NCBI RefSeq assembly: GCF_030116705.1 | Contig: NZ_JAOTIK010000001.1 | Coordinates: 1,817,001 to 1,881,000, forward strand | Length of the DNA: 64,000 bases | Source: Streptomyces sp. ML-6 | Lineage (GTDB): Bacteria > Actinomycetota > Actinomycetes > Streptomycetales > Streptomycetaceae | Reading direction: 5' to 3' | Part shown: piece after piece, positions 1-8,773 of the stretch | How positions within the stretch are numbered: position 1 is the first letter of the stretch | Layout of the letters: every line of letters starts with the position of its first letter | Translations under genes and position numbers: made by a program | Notes under the pieces: model-generated | Database searches by the model: none | What the model saw: the letters and a program-made list of their open reading frames with translations, nothing else | Told to the model about the DNA's origin: nothing

Positions 1-103
1 GCAGCAGGGTGCGGCGGCCGCGGCGGGCCGCCGCGAGGGCGGTCGCCGCGGCGACGGTGGTACGGCCTGCGCCGCCGGGGCCGGTGACGAGGACCGTACG
101 CAC
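1..103 (-). CDS. ArsA-family ATPase, N-terminal fragment
   Basis: Only the first 34 codons lie inside the window; the gene runs off the left edge. It starts with GTG at 103, five bases after the stop of the SRPBCC gene, and a GGCTGAG-like ribosome site overlaps that stop. The peptide begins VRTVLVTGPGGAGRTT, a beta strand followed by a deviant Walker A loop of the type seen in actinobacterial ArsA/GET3-like ATPases (canonical form GKGGVGKTT; here the first Lys is replaced). Function cannot be read from so short a piece. Tight spacing suggests co-transcription with the upstream lipid-binding-fold gene. Confidence 0.7.
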   Translation of the reverse strand, partial: MRTVLVTGPGGAGRTTVAAATALAAARRGRRTLL

Positions 104-108
104 GGGGC

Positions 109-555
109 TCAGCCCTTCGGGACGGACTCGACGCGCTTCTTCAGCCCGGCCAGGGCCCGGTCGATGATGACCTTCTCGGCCTTGCGCTTGATCATGCCGA
201 GCATCGGGATCTTGACGTCGACGGTCAGCCGGTAGGTGACCTGGGTGCGGTCGCCGCCGAGCGGGGCCAGTACGTACGAGCCGTCGATGGCGCGCAGCAT
301 CTGGGACTTCACGAGGGTCCAGCTGACCTCGTGGTCGCCGGTCCAGGTGTAGGCGAGGGTGTGGTCGTCCTTGATCGCTCCGGCGTCGAGGACGAGACGG
401 ACCTTCTCGGCGCGGCCCTGGTCGTCGGTGGAGAGGACCTCGGCCTCCTTGACCTCGCCGGTCCACTCGGGATACCGGTCGAAGTCGGAGATCACTCCCA
501 TGACGTCGGCCGGCGCCGCCTCGATCGTGATGCTCGAGCTGGTGTGTTCAGCCAT
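109..555 (-). CDS. SRPBCC-family protein (polyketide cyclase/START-like fold)
   Basis: A 148-residue protein with the usual length and pattern of the SRPBCC/polyketide cyclase superfamily. The N-terminal strand SSITIEAAPADVMGVISDFDRYPEWTG carries the typical D-x-x-x-Y-P-x-W motif, followed by alternating strands and a long amphipathic C-terminal helix. Family members bind hydrophobic ligands in a helix-grip cavity; no catalytic residues can be assigned. GGAGGA lies 9 nt before the ATG at 555. It is followed at once by the ArsA-like ATPase, a pairing common in actinobacteria, so the two may act together in an unidentified process. No signal peptide; cytoplasmic. Confidence 0.9.
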   Translation of the reverse strand: MAEHTSSSITIEAAPADVMGVISDFDRYPEWTGEVKEAEVLSTDDQGRAEKVRLVLDAGAIKDDHTLAYTWTGDHEVSWTLVKSQMLRAIDGSYVLAPLGGDRTQVTYRLTVDVKIPMLGMIKRKAEKVIIDRALAGLKKRVESVPKG

Positions 556-661
556 CGCCGTGGCTCCTCCAGTGCAATGTACCGGTGCGTCGGCAGCGGA
601 CTGCCGCCAGAAGGCTACCGCGTGTGCGCGGCGCCCCGTCCCGGGGTGCGCTCCGGTGCCG

Positions 662-1468
662 TCACCACTCCAGGGCCCAGGGCCTGCCGGAGGAGGCGAA
701 GTGGCCGACGTTGACGCATTCGGTGGCGCCGATCCGCATCCGGCGGACCAGCGGCTGGTGGACGTGGCCGAACAGCGCGTACCGGGGGCGGGTACGGCGG
801 ATGGCGTCGAGCAGGGCCCGGCTGCCGCGCTCGAAGCGGCGGGCCACCGTGTCGTACGTCAACTCCGGTACGTCGGGCGGGATGTGGGTGCAGAGCACGT
901 CGACCGGGCCGAGCGCCTCGATCTTGGCCGCGTACTCCTCGTCGTCGATCTCGTACGGGGTCTTCATCGGGGTCCGCAGGCCGCCGCCGACGAAGCCGAG
1001 GACCCGGCCGCCGATCTCGACGCGTTCGCCGTCCAGGACGGTGGTGCCGGGGCGCGCGTACTCGGGCCACAGGCCGGGGATGTCGACGTTGCCGTAGGTG
1101 GCGTACGTGGGGGTGGGGAAGGCGGCGAAGAGCTCGGCGTACTGCTTGCGCACCGCCGAGACGATCGCCGCGTCGCGGTCCATGCCCGCCCACAGGGAGC
1201 GGCCGAACGCGCGGGCCTCCTCGAAGCGGCGGGCGGTGCGCAGCGCGACGATCCGGTCGGCGTTCTCCACGCCGAAGAGATCGGGGAAGATGCCGCGCGA
1301 GTGGTCGGCGTAGTCGAGGAAGAGCACCAGGTCGCCGAGGCAGACCAGGGCGTCGGCGCCGTCCCCGGCACGGGCCAGCGCCTCGGTGTTCCCGTGCACG
1401 TCGCTGACCACGTGGATGCGGGTGCGCTGTCGGGTCGATGTACCCCGGCTGTCCGGTCCGGCTCGCAT
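662..1468 (-). CDS. Calcineurin-like metallophosphoesterase
   Basis: A protein of about 268 residues with all metallophosphoesterase blocks in order: DVHGN near residue 23, GDLV near 45, GNVD around 118, a lone His in CTHIPPD, and GHVH near the C terminus. These residues bind two divalent metals. The substrate is unknown. I chose ATG 1468 over the in-frame GTG at 1477 because TAGGGT at 1476-1481 is a good -10 element ending 7 nt before 1468, which suggests a leaderless transcript; there is no ribosome site. It is divergent from the acyl-CoA ligase gene and probably cytoplasmic. Confidence 0.9.
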   Translation of the reverse strand: MRAGPDSRGTSTRQRTRIHVVSDVHGNTEALARAGDGADALVCLGDLVLFLDYADHSRGIFPDLFGVENADRIVALRTARRFEEARAFGRSLWAGMDRDAAIVSAVRKQYAELFAAFPTPTYATYGNVDIPGLWPEYARPGTTVLDGERVEIGGRVLGFVGGGLRTPMKTPYEIDDEEYAAKIEALGPVDVLCTHIPPDVPELTYDTVARRFERGSRALLDAIRRTRPRYALFGHVHQPLVRRMRIGATECVNVGHFASSGRPWALEW

Positions 1469-1475
1469 GACGGTC

Positions 1476-1481
1476 ACCCTA
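1476..1481 (-). promoter_or_regulatory. -10 element for leaderless metallophosphoesterase mRNA
   Basis: TAGGGT on the minus strand fits the streptomycete TANNNT -10 consensus and ends 7 nt before the ATG at 1468. Transcription would start at or next to the start codon. Confidence 0.5.
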
Positions 1482-1747
1482 GAACGCCGTCGTCCACCTG
1501 GGTAGGGGCCGCCGGACCTGCGCTTACCCTCGCGCGGGCGGCTCGGTGGACTACTGTGCGCGCGAGGACCACCGTGGTGTGTGACGCGTAAGACATCTGG
1601 TCCGGACCCCCTATCGGGAACCGAGTACCGGTGGGTAACGTCCGGGCAGTCCAGTCGTGCTCACTTCACGGGGCACCGCCAGTCCTGGATCGCAGCCGGT
1701 GCGCCGCACAGAGCCGTGGCACCGGAGCCCGATGAGGAGCAGCAGTC

Positions 1748-3547
1748 TTGCGCGAGTTCAGCCTTCCGGCCCTGTACGAGGTCCCCTCGGACGGCAACCT
1801 GACGGATCTCATCCGCCGCAATGCCGCTCAGCATCCCGATGTCGCGGTGATGAGCCGCAAGGTCGGGGGCGTGTGGACCGACGTCGACGCCACTCGCTTC
1901 CTGGCCGAGGTCAGGGGCGTGGCCAAGGGGCTGATCGCGGCGGGCGTGGCGGCCGGCGACCGGGTGGCCCTGCTCTCGCGCACCCGTTACGAATGGGTGC
2001 TGCTGGACTTCGCGATCTGGAGCGCGGGCGCGGTCACCGTCCCGGTGTACGAGACCAGTTCGCCGGAGCAGATCCAGTGGATCCTCGGCGACTCCGGCGC
2101 CACCCTGTGCGTCGTGGAGTCCGAGGCGCACCAGAAGTCCGTGGTCTCGGTGCAGGACGACCTGCCCGCCCTGAAGGGCATCTGGCGGATCGACGACGAC
2201 ACGCTCGCCCGGATGTCGGAGCTCGGCGAGGAGGAGGTCTCCGACGAGACCCTCGACCTGCGGATGGCCGGCGCCAAGGCGGACGACCCGGCCACCATCG
2301 TCTACACCTCGGGCACCACCGGCCGCCCCAAGGGCTGTGTGCTCACGCACCGCAGCTTCTTCGCCGAGTGCGGCAACGTGGTGGAGCGGCTGAAGCCGCT
2401 GTTCCGTACCGGTGAGTGTTCCGTGCTGCTCTTCCTGCCCGCGGCGCACGTCTTCGGCCGGCTGGTCGAGGTGGCCTCGGTGATGGCCCCGATCAAGCTC
2501 GGCTGCGTACCGGACATCAAGAACCTCACCGACGAACTGGCCACGTTCCGGCCGACGTTGATCCTGGGTGTGCCCCGAGTCTTCGAGAAGGTGTACAACG
2601 CGGCGCGGGCCAAGGCGCAGGCGGACGGCAGGGGCAAGATCTTCGACCGGGCCGCGGAGACGGCGATCGCCTACAGCCGCGCGCTGGGCACCGCGCAGGG
2701 GCCGTCCTTCGGGCTGCGGCTGAAGCACAAGATCTTCGACCGGCTGGTCTACGGCAAGCTGCGGGCGGTGCTCGGCGGGCGCGGCGAGCACGCGATCTCC
2801 GGCGGCGCGCCGCTGGGCGAGCGGCTCGGCCACTTCTACCGCGGGATCGGCTTCACCGTCCTGGAGGGCTACGGCCTCACCGAGAGCTGCGCGGCCACCG
2901 CCTTCAACCCGTGGGACCGGCAGAAGATCGGCACGGTCGGCCAGCCGCTGCCCGGTTCGGTGGTGCGGATCGACGACGACGGCGAGGTGCTGCTGCACGG
3001 CGAGCACCTGTTCACCGGCTACTGGAACAACGAGGCGGCGACGGCCGACGCACTGGCCGACGGCTGGTTCCACACGGGCGACATCGGCACGCTCGACGAG
3101 GACGGCTACCTCGCGATCACCGGCCGCAAGAAGGAGATCATCGTCACCGCGGGCGGCAAGAACGTCGCTCCCGCCGTGATCGAGGACCGCATCCGCGGGC
3201 ACGCCCTGGTCGCCGAGTGCATGGTGGTCGGCGACGGCCGGCCGTTCGTGGGCGCGCTGATCACCCTGGACGAGGAGTTCCTGGGCCGCTGGGCCGCCGA
3301 GCACGGCAAGCCGGCCGGGGCGACGGCCGCGTCGCTGCGCGAGGACCCGGAACTGCTGGCCGAGGTGCAGCGGGCGGTGGACGACGGGAACGCGGCGGTC
3401 TCCAAGGCGGAGTCGGTCCGCAAGTTCCGCGTCCTGCCCTCCCAGTTCACCGAGGAGGCGGGCCACATCACGCCGTCGCTGAAGCTGAAGCGGAACGTGG
3501 TGACGAAGGACTTCTCGGACGAGATCGAGTCGATCTACCAGCGCTGA
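1748..3547 (+). CDS. Long-chain fatty-acid--CoA ligase (FadD15-like AMP-binding enzyme)
   Basis: This 599-residue ANL-superfamily adenylating enzyme should activate fatty acids with ATP to acyl-AMP and then acyl-CoA. The ATP-binding P-loop YTSGTTGRPKG lies at about 184-194, GYGLTE near 376, the TGD motif (WFHTGDIG) near 442, and the hinge/Lys region GRKKEIIVTAGGKNV just after. Length and the N-terminal region resemble mycobacterial FadD15-type long-chain ligases. It starts at TTG 1748 with GAGGAG eight bases upstream at 1734-1739; no better start exists. It is monocistronic and ends in a strong hairpin at 3568-3600. The substrate chain length cannot be told from sequence. Confidence 0.93.
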   Translation: MREFSLPALYEVPSDGNLTDLIRRNAAQHPDVAVMSRKVGGVWTDVDATRFLAEVRGVAKGLIAAGVAAGDRVALLSRTRYEWVLLDFAIWSAGAVTVPVYETSSPEQIQWILGDSGATLCVVESEAHQKSVVSVQDDLPALKGIWRIDDDTLARMSELGEEEVSDETLDLRMAGAKADDPATIVYTSGTTGRPKGCVLTHRSFFAECGNVVERLKPLFRTGECSVLLFLPAAHVFGRLVEVASVMAPIKLGCVPDIKNLTDELATFRPTLILGVPRVFEKVYNAARAKAQADGRGKIFDRAAETAIAYSRALGTAQGPSFGLRLKHKIFDRLVYGKLRAVLGGRGEHAISGGAPLGERLGHFYRGIGFTVLEGYGLTESCAATAFNPWDRQKIGTVGQPLPGSVVRIDDDGEVLLHGEHLFTGYWNNEAATADALADGWFHTGDIGTLDEDGYLAITGRKKEIIVTAGGKNVAPAVIEDRIRGHALVAECMVVGDGRPFVGALITLDEEFLGRWAAEHGKPAGATAASLREDPELLAEVQRAVDDGNAAVSKAESVRKFRVLPSQFTEEAGHITPSLKLKRNVVTKDFSDEIESIYQR

Positions 3548-3567
3548 TCCATCCGTACGCAGACGGG

Positions 3568-3600
3568 AGGGCGGCCCGCACGGAAGGTGCGGGCCGCCCT
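3568..3600 (+). terminator. Intrinsic terminator after the acyl-CoA ligase gene
   Basis: A 14-bp perfect GC-rich stem (AGGGCGGCCCGCAC and its complement) closes a GGAAG loop and is followed by TTTCG. It lies between convergent genes and may act in both directions. Confidence 0.85.
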
Positions 3601-3659
3601 TTCGCGTGCCGTGGCCGCTCCCGGGGACCGGGAGACCGGGCGGGGGTTTCGCTGCGGGG

Positions 3660-4862
3660 TCAGAGCAGGGCCCGCAGCCGCTCGGCCAGCAGGTCCCAGC
3701 GCCATTTCTCCTCGACCCAGGCCCGTCCCCGCTCGCCCATCCGCCGGCGCAGTTCCGGGTCGCGGAGCAGCGTGACGATCCGGTCGGCCGCCTCCTCGGA
3801 GGAACCGCCGCGCACCACCCATCCGGTCTCGCCGTCGAGCACCGCGTCGGGCGCGCCGCCCGAGTCGCCCGCCACCACCGGGAGCCCGGTCGCGGACGCC
3901 TCCAGGAAGACGATGCCCAGGCCCTCCACGTCGAGGCCGCCGCGGCGGGTGCGGCACGGCATGGCGAAGACGTCGCCCGCGCCGTAGTGCGCGGGCAGTT
4001 CCTCCCACGGCACCGGTCCGGTGAACCGTACGGAGGCGTCGACCCCGGTGCGCACCGCCAGGCGCTCCAGGTCGTCGGCGTACGGTCCGCCGCCGACGAT
4101 CAGCAGGACCGCGTCGGGCACCTGGGCCAGGATCTTCGGCATGGCGAGGATCAGGGTGTCCTGGCCCTTGCGCGGCACGAGCCGGGACACGCAGACCACG
4201 ACGGGCCGGTCGGCGAGCCCGAGCCGGGCCCGGACCAGGTCGCCGCCCGACCCCGGGTGGAAGGTCTTCTCGTCGACGCCGGGCGGCAGCTGGACCATGC
4301 GGTCCGCCGCCGCGGGGGTGAGCGCGGGGGCGATCCGGGAGCGGGTGTACTCCCCCAGATAGGTGATCGTGTCCGTGCCCTCGCCGATCCGGCGCAGCAG
4401 CTGCCGGGAGGCGGGCAGCTGGGCCCAGCCCGCCTCGTGGCCGTGGGTGGTGGCGACCAGGCGGCGGGCGCCGGCCCGGCGCAGCGCGGGTGCCATCAGG
4501 CCGAGCGGGGCGGCGGCCCCGAACCAGACGGAGGTGCAGCCGTGTTCGCGCAGCAGCCGCACGGCACGCCGGGTGGCCCCCGGGGTCGGCAGCAGCATGG
4601 TCGTGCTGTCGCGCACGACGGGGAACGGCTGCTCGGCGTCGAAGGCGGCGGTGGCGGCGCGGCCCTCGGGGCTCCGCTTCCAGGTCGAGGCGTACACGAC
4701 GATCCGTCCGGGATCCAGGCGCAGGGCCATGTTGTGCAGGAACGCCTGGATGCCGCCGGGGCGGGGCGGGAAGTCGTTGGTCACGATCAGGGTCTTGTCC
4801 ATCCCGGCCGACAGTACCGCCACGCCCGGCCCCGATGGCTCCCGCACCGGTCGTACGGGCAT
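3660..4862 (-). CDS. GT4-family glycosyltransferase
   Basis: A GT-B fold glycosyltransferase. The N-terminal block TLIVTNDFPPRPGGIQAF matches the PimB-like phosphatidylinositol mannosyltransferase group of Actinobacteria. The C-terminal donor domain has VSRLVPRKGQD, a GGGPY turn and the acidic EGLGIVFLEASATGLPVVAG motif, with the E-x7-E pattern that binds the nucleotide sugar. It probably transfers mannose or glucose from a GDP- or UDP-sugar to a lipid or glycan at the inner membrane face. Start choice: ATG 4862 has GAGGAG 5 nt upstream, but family similarity begins only at ATG 4802 (MDKTLIV), which has no clear ribosome site. Divergent from the GT87 gene, which may share a glycoconjugate pathway. 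Confidence 0.88.
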   Translation of the reverse strand: MPVRPVREPSGPGVAVLSAGMDKTLIVTNDFPPRPGGIQAFLHNMALRLDPGRIVVYASTWKRSPEGRAATAAFDAEQPFPVVRDSTTMLLPTPGATRRAVRLLREHGCTSVWFGAAAPLGLMAPALRRAGARRLVATTHGHEAGWAQLPASRQLLRRIGEGTDTITYLGEYTRSRIAPALTPAAADRMVQLPPGVDEKTFHPGSGGDLVRARLGLADRPVVVCVSRLVPRKGQDTLILAMPKILAQVPDAVLLIVGGGPYADDLERLAVRTGVDASVRFTGPVPWEELPAHYGAGDVFAMPCRTRRGGLDVEGLGIVFLEASATGLPVVAGDSGGAPDAVLDGETGWVVRGGSSEEAADRIVTLLRDPELRRRMGERGRAWVEEKWRWDLLAERLRALL

Positions 4863-4927
4863 CATGGCTCCTCGTACCCACCCGGCCGAACCCCGGGTAC
4901 CGGCGACGAACAACGGATGAGGCGTTC

Positions 4928-6178
4928 ATGACGGGATCGACCGGCGCGCGGCTCACCGTCGCGGTGTGGGCCCTGACCAGGGTCGTGCTGCTGCTCTGCG
5001 TCACCAAAGTGATCACGTTGCCCGGCCCGGACGTGACCAGTGACGTCTCGGTGATCTACCACGGCTGGTCCGAGGTCCTGAAGACCGGTACGTACCCGCA
5101 GGACGACGTCACCTGGCAGTACCCGCCGCTGGCCGCGCTGGCCGTGCTGTCCCCCGCGCTGCTGCCGTTCCTCGACTACGCCTCGGCGTTCTTCGTCCTC
5201 GCGTTCCTCTGCGACGGGCTGGTGCTGGCGCTGCTGCTGTACGCGGGCCGGGGCGGCGGCCGGTCGGCGGCGGGCGCCTGGGTGTGGGTGGCGGGGGTGC
5301 CGCTGCTCGGCACGACCGCGTACGCCCGTTACGACGTGATGGTCACGGCGGTCGCGGTGGCGGCGCTGCTGGCGGGGCTGCGGCATCCGCGGGTGCTGGG
5401 GGTGCTGGCCGCCGTGGGCGCGCTGCTGAAGGTGTGGCCCGCGCTGGTCCTGGCCGGGACGGCGCGCGGCCGGCACACCCGCCTGGCGTGGTCGGCGGCG
5501 GCGGTGACGGCGGGCGGGCTGCTGGCGGTGTGCGCCCTGGCGCTGCCCGGGGCGCTGGACTTCCTCGGCTCCCAACGCGACCGGGGCACGGAGGTCGAGT
5601 CGCTGGGGGCGCTGGTCTTCCACGTGGCGCGGCAGTTCGGCTGGGAGGGCCGGGTGGAGTACCACTACGGCTCGATGGAGTTCCTGGGGCCGCACGTGCC
5701 GCTGGTGAGCACGCTCGCCCTGGGCCTGTCCGTCGCCGCGTTCGGCTGGCTGCTGGTGTGGCGGCTGCGGGCCCGGGAGTTCGGGGCGAGCACCCCGGCC
5801 GACGCGGCGTTCGCGGCGGTGCTGCTGTTCACGACGACGAGCCGGGTGATCAGCCCCCAGTACATGCTGTGGCTGGTGGGGCTGGCGGCGGTCTGTCTGG
5901 TGTTCCGCGGCAGCCGGATGGTGCTGCCCGCCGTGCTGGTGCTGGTCGCCACCGGGGTCACGCAGTGGGAGTTCCCGCTCGGCTTCGTGCACGTGGTGTC
6001 GAGCGACGCGACGGGCGTGACGCTGATGTTCCTGCGCAACGGCCTGCTGGTCGCGGCGACGCTGACGGCCTGTCGGCGGCTGTGGCGGGGGACGGTCGTC
6101 GCGGCGCCGCGCGCCGGCGGCCGGGTGCCCGCCTCCCGGTCCGGCGCCGGCCGGGAGACCGAGCCGGCCGCGCCCTGA
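4928..6178 (+). CDS. GT87-family polyprenol-phosphate-mannose-type membrane glycosyltransferase
   Basis: This 416-residue polytopic membrane protein has roughly ten hydrophobic segments. The first loop contains YHGWSEVLKTGTYPQDD followed by WQYPPLAALAV, the extracytoplasmic region typical of GT87/DUF2029 arabinomannan and PIM mannosyltransferases, which use polyprenyl-phosphate mannose (GT-C fold). The ATG at 4928 follows GGATGAGG. The C terminus is a charged, disordered tail. It is transcribed away from the GT4 gene with only about 65 bp between them. The acceptor is unknown. Confidence 0.85.
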   Translation: MTGSTGARLTVAVWALTRVVLLLCVTKVITLPGPDVTSDVSVIYHGWSEVLKTGTYPQDDVTWQYPPLAALAVLSPALLPFLDYASAFFVLAFLCDGLVLALLLYAGRGGGRSAAGAWVWVAGVPLLGTTAYARYDVMVTAVAVAALLAGLRHPRVLGVLAAVGALLKVWPALVLAGTARGRHTRLAWSAAAVTAGGLLAVCALALPGALDFLGSQRDRGTEVESLGALVFHVARQFGWEGRVEYHYGSMEFLGPHVPLVSTLALGLSVAAFGWLLVWRLRAREFGASTPADAAFAAVLLFTTTSRVISPQYMLWLVGLAAVCLVFRGSRMVLPAVLVLVATGVTQWEFPLGFVHVVSSDATGVTLMFLRNGLLVAATLTACRRLWRGTVVAAPRAGGRVPASRSGAGRETEPAAP

Positions 6179-6220
6179 ACGGCCCGCCGTCCGCCGTGCC
6201 GGGGCGGGACGGGACGCGGT

Positions 6221-7480
6221 TCACGGGGCGGGCGTGCGCCCCAGCCGGGTGCGCAGGTGCTCCCGCCAGCGGGCGGTGAACTCCCACGGCGTCGTGTCCA
6301 GCACCTCGTCCATGGCCCGCTCCACCGCCCCGTCCCGTCCCGGATGCCCTCCGACGGCCCGGTAGAAGGCGATCAGCTCCGCCTCGCCCCATTGGTCGGC
6401 GATCAGTGCGCAGGCCGCCCAGCCGCCCTCGTACGCCCTCGCCAGGCGCGCGGGGTCGCCCGCGAAGCCGAAGTCCTCGTCCGCGGGGAGTTCGGCGGGC
6501 AGGTCGCCGCGCCGCACGGCGTCCGCCAGTTCCGGGGCGATCCGCGCGGCGGGGCGGTCCTCGGCGCGGTAGGCCGCCCAGTCGGCGAAGCCCTCGGAGA
6601 GCCAGGTGGGGGTGGCCGCGGAGGTGCGGGCGCGGGTGGCGACGTGGGTGGTCTCGTGGGTGAGGACGATCCGCTGCCCGAAGGCGCCGAGGGTGCCGTA
6701 CGCCTGCGGGTTGACGATCACCCGGTCCGCGGGGTTGCGGCCGGTGCCGCCGGTCCGCCCGGTGGTGACGGCCGCGATGCCCCGGTAGTCGTCCCTCGGG
6801 GCCCCCAGCAGCCGCGCCATGTCCTCGACGGTCCGCGGCACGAGCACCACGACGCGGCCCGCCCAGCGCTCCGGCCAGGCCCCGGAGACGGCGGGCACCG
6901 CGCGGTCCGCGGTCCGGGCGATGCCGCGCAGTTCCTGTTCCGTACGGCCCACCCCGAGGACGAGGCTGCGGCTGCCGGGGACCACCCGGACGTCGCCCTG
7001 CTGCCAGAGCTGCGTGCCGCCGTTCCCGTCCGCCGCCCGGTCCCCGGATATGTACCAGCGGCCGTCCGTGCGGTCCCGTCTCAGGTCGAGCACCCGGTCG
7101 TCGAGGACCGGGGCCGCGTCGTACCCCTCGATCCGGTAGCGCAGCTGGACGTCCGCGACGGCCCGGTCGGCGCCCCGCCCGGTCACGCCGCGGAGCCGGT
7201 ACGTCCACGAGGCGAGCGGTATGTCCGCGAGGTTGGCCAGCTCCCGGCGCTGGGCCGTGCGCAGGGCGGTGGCGCGGGGGTCGGTCCCGGCCAGGTAGCC
7301 GGCCGGGTCGTGGTCCAGCACGGCCGCCGCCCGGCGCTCCAGGGCGGCCCGGACGGCGCGGACGGTGGCGTCCGGGGCGGCCCGGTCGTCGGGGGCCGCG
7401 CAGCCGGAGGCGAGGAGCAGCCCGGCGAGCAGTGCCCCCGCCGCGCGCCGTCCCCGGTCGCCCACCCGCCTGTCGGTCAC
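6221..7480 (-). CDS. Secreted lipoprotein with HExxH metallopeptidase domain (peptidase MA-like)
   Basis: The 419-residue protein has a type II signal peptide (twin-Arg-like RR start, hydrophobic core, lipobox LLASGC at about 22-27). A linker region resembles NTF2-like scaffolds. The C-terminal half has LTHETTHVATR, a zinc HExxH motif, followed by LSEGFADW, whose Glu would be the third zinc ligand, as in gluzincin peptidase-MA-like proteins. It should act on the outer face of the membrane; the substrate is unknown. The GTG at 7480 lacks a ribosome site, but TACCCT at 7488-7493 sits 7 nt upstream, fitting a leaderless mRNA. It lies 16 bp after the NlpC/P60 gene. Confidence 0.85.
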   Translation of the reverse strand: MTDRRVGDRGRRAAGALLAGLLLASGCAAPDDRAAPDATVRAVRAALERRAAAVLDHDPAGYLAGTDPRATALRTAQRRELANLADIPLASWTYRLRGVTGRGADRAVADVQLRYRIEGYDAAPVLDDRVLDLRRDRTDGRWYISGDRAADGNGGTQLWQQGDVRVVPGSRSLVLGVGRTEQELRGIARTADRAVPAVSGAWPERWAGRVVVLVPRTVEDMARLLGAPRDDYRGIAAVTTGRTGGTGRNPADRVIVNPQAYGTLGAFGQRIVLTHETTHVATRARTSAATPTWLSEGFADWAAYRAEDRPAARIAPELADAVRRGDLPAELPADEDFGFAGDPARLARAYEGGWAACALIADQWGEAELIAFYRAVGGHPGRDGAVERAMDEVLDTTPWEFTARWREHLRTRLGRTPAP

Positions 7481-7487
7481 CCGACCG

Positions 7488-7493
7488 AGGGTA
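7488..7493 (-). promoter_or_regulatory. -10 element for leaderless lipoprotein mRNA
   Basis: TACCCT on the minus strand lies in the 16-bp gap after the NlpC/P60 stop and 7 nt before the GTG at 7480. A separate promoter squeezed into so short a gap implies the lipoprotein can be expressed independently. Confidence 0.45.
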
Positions 7494-7496
7494 CGG

Positions 7497-8537
7497 TCAG
7501 ACGCGGGTGACCGACGAGACCGGCATCATGCCGACCGGGTCGTAGCGGACCGGGGCGCCGGGGTACGGGGCGTGGATCACCTGGCCGTTGCCGACGTACA
7601 TCGCGACGTGGCTGGCGTCCGCGCGGTAGACGACCAGGTCCCCGGGGCGGGCCTCGGAGAGCGGCACCATGTGTCCGGCGTACCGCTGGGCCTGGGAGGT
7701 GCGCGGCAGGGCGACCCCGGCGCGGGCGTACGCCCACTGCATCAGCCCGGAGCAGTCGAACCCGTCGGGCCCGTTGGCCCCCCAGACGTACGGGCGGCCC
7801 AGCGCCTGCCGAACCGCCATGACGGCGGCGGCCGCCCGGGCGGAACCGGCCGGCAGGTCGGCGAGGCCGGGGAGGCCGGCGAGCGAGCCGTCCCGCCCGG
7901 AGCGCGAGGCCCGCTCGAAACCGGCCCGGTCGGCGGCGGGCATCGCGCCCAGGATCCGCCGGGCCTCGGCGAGTTTGCGTTCGACGGTCCGCTTGTGGCG
8001 GGCGGCGGCCGCCCGCTGGTGCTCCAGCTCGGCCAGCGCGTGCCCGGCCTCCGCCCGGATCTGCTCCAGGTCGCGCCGGGCCCGCAGCAGCTCCCGCAGC
8101 CCCTCGGCCTGACGCCCGGTCACCCGCTCCAGCACGGCCGCCCGGTCGAGGTAGCTGTCCGGGTCGGAGGAGAGCAGCAGCGCGAGCGAGGGGTCGAGGC
8201 CGCCGGAGCGGTACTGCGCGCTCGCCGCCGAACCGACCGCGGTGCGCATCCGGTTGACCCGTTCCTGGCCGCGGGCCGCCCGGTCCCGGGCCCGGTCGAA
8301 CTCGCCGCGCAGCCGCTCGGCGTTCTCCCCGGCCGCGTTGTACTGCTCGGTGGCGCGCTCCGCCTCGCCGTACAGCCGGTCGACGCGGGCCTTCGCGGTC
8401 CGGGGGGTGTCCTGCGGTTCGGCGTGCGCGCCGCTCGTGCCGAGCGTGGCGGCCGCGGTCGCCGCGGCGGCCGACAGGACCGTGGCCCGGACCCCCGGGC
8501 CGATACCGGACTGTGTGGAACGGCGATGGGACACCAC
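7497..8537 (-). CDS. NlpC/P60 cell-wall endopeptidase (RipA-like)
   Basis: About 346 residues: signal peptide (VVSHRRSTQ...AAAATAAATLG), a long coiled coil of about residues 40-210, then a C-terminal NlpC/P60 domain. Catalytic Cys is in FDCSGLMQWAYA, His in DASHVAMYVG, and the third polar residue is His in VIHAPYP. Such enzymes cut the D-Glu-mDAP bond in peptidoglycan stem peptides outside the cell. The first of two tandem GTG codons (8537) aligns with the start of the neighbouring paralogue and has AAGGGAG ten bases upstream. The two hydrolases are adjacent paralogues, but only the upstream one has a riboswitch leader; this one has its own promoter and a terminator separates them. Confidence 0.93.
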   Translation of the reverse strand: MVSHRRSTQSGIGPGVRATVLSAAAATAAATLGTSGAHAEPQDTPRTAKARVDRLYGEAERATEQYNAAGENAERLRGEFDRARDRAARGQERVNRMRTAVGSAASAQYRSGGLDPSLALLLSSDPDSYLDRAAVLERVTGRQAEGLRELLRARRDLEQIRAEAGHALAELEHQRAAAARHKRTVERKLAEARRILGAMPAADRAGFERASRSGRDGSLAGLPGLADLPAGSARAAAAVMAVRQALGRPYVWGANGPDGFDCSGLMQWAYARAGVALPRTSQAQRYAGHMVPLSEARPGDLVVYRADASHVAMYVGNGQVIHAPYPGAPVRYDPVGMMPVSSVTRV

Positions 8538-8629
8538 GGACGCCGCACTCCCTTCCGCGCTACGCAGACGCGCGCGGCCCCTGCCGCCCGGACGGGCGGA
8601 CCGACGAGCGGGAGCCGCACGGCAGACAG

Positions 8630-8659
8630 ACAGTAGTGGGACGGTCACGGAGCGGACAA
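8630..8659 (-). promoter_or_regulatory. Sigma-70-type promoter of the downstream NlpC/P60 gene
   Basis: On the minus strand TTGTCC (8654-8659) and TACTGT (8630-8635) are separated by 18 bp. This predicts a leader of roughly 85 nt before the GTG at 8537. Confidence 0.5.
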
Positions 8660-8696
8660 AGACCGCGCCGGGCGACCGGGCGGCGGAAACGACGGC

Positions 8697-8729
8697 GCCC
8701 CGCCGGTGACCTGTGGTCTCCGGCGGGGC
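8697..8729 (-). terminator. Terminator between the two NlpC/P60 genes
   Basis: A 10-bp perfect stem GCCCCGCCGG/CCGGCGGGGC encloses a 13-nt loop, 45 bp past the stop of the upstream paralogue at 8774. Confidence 0.7.
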
Positions 8730-8773
8730 GGGCCGTTCATGGGGGCGCGGGAATTCGCCCGTTCGGGCGTCCG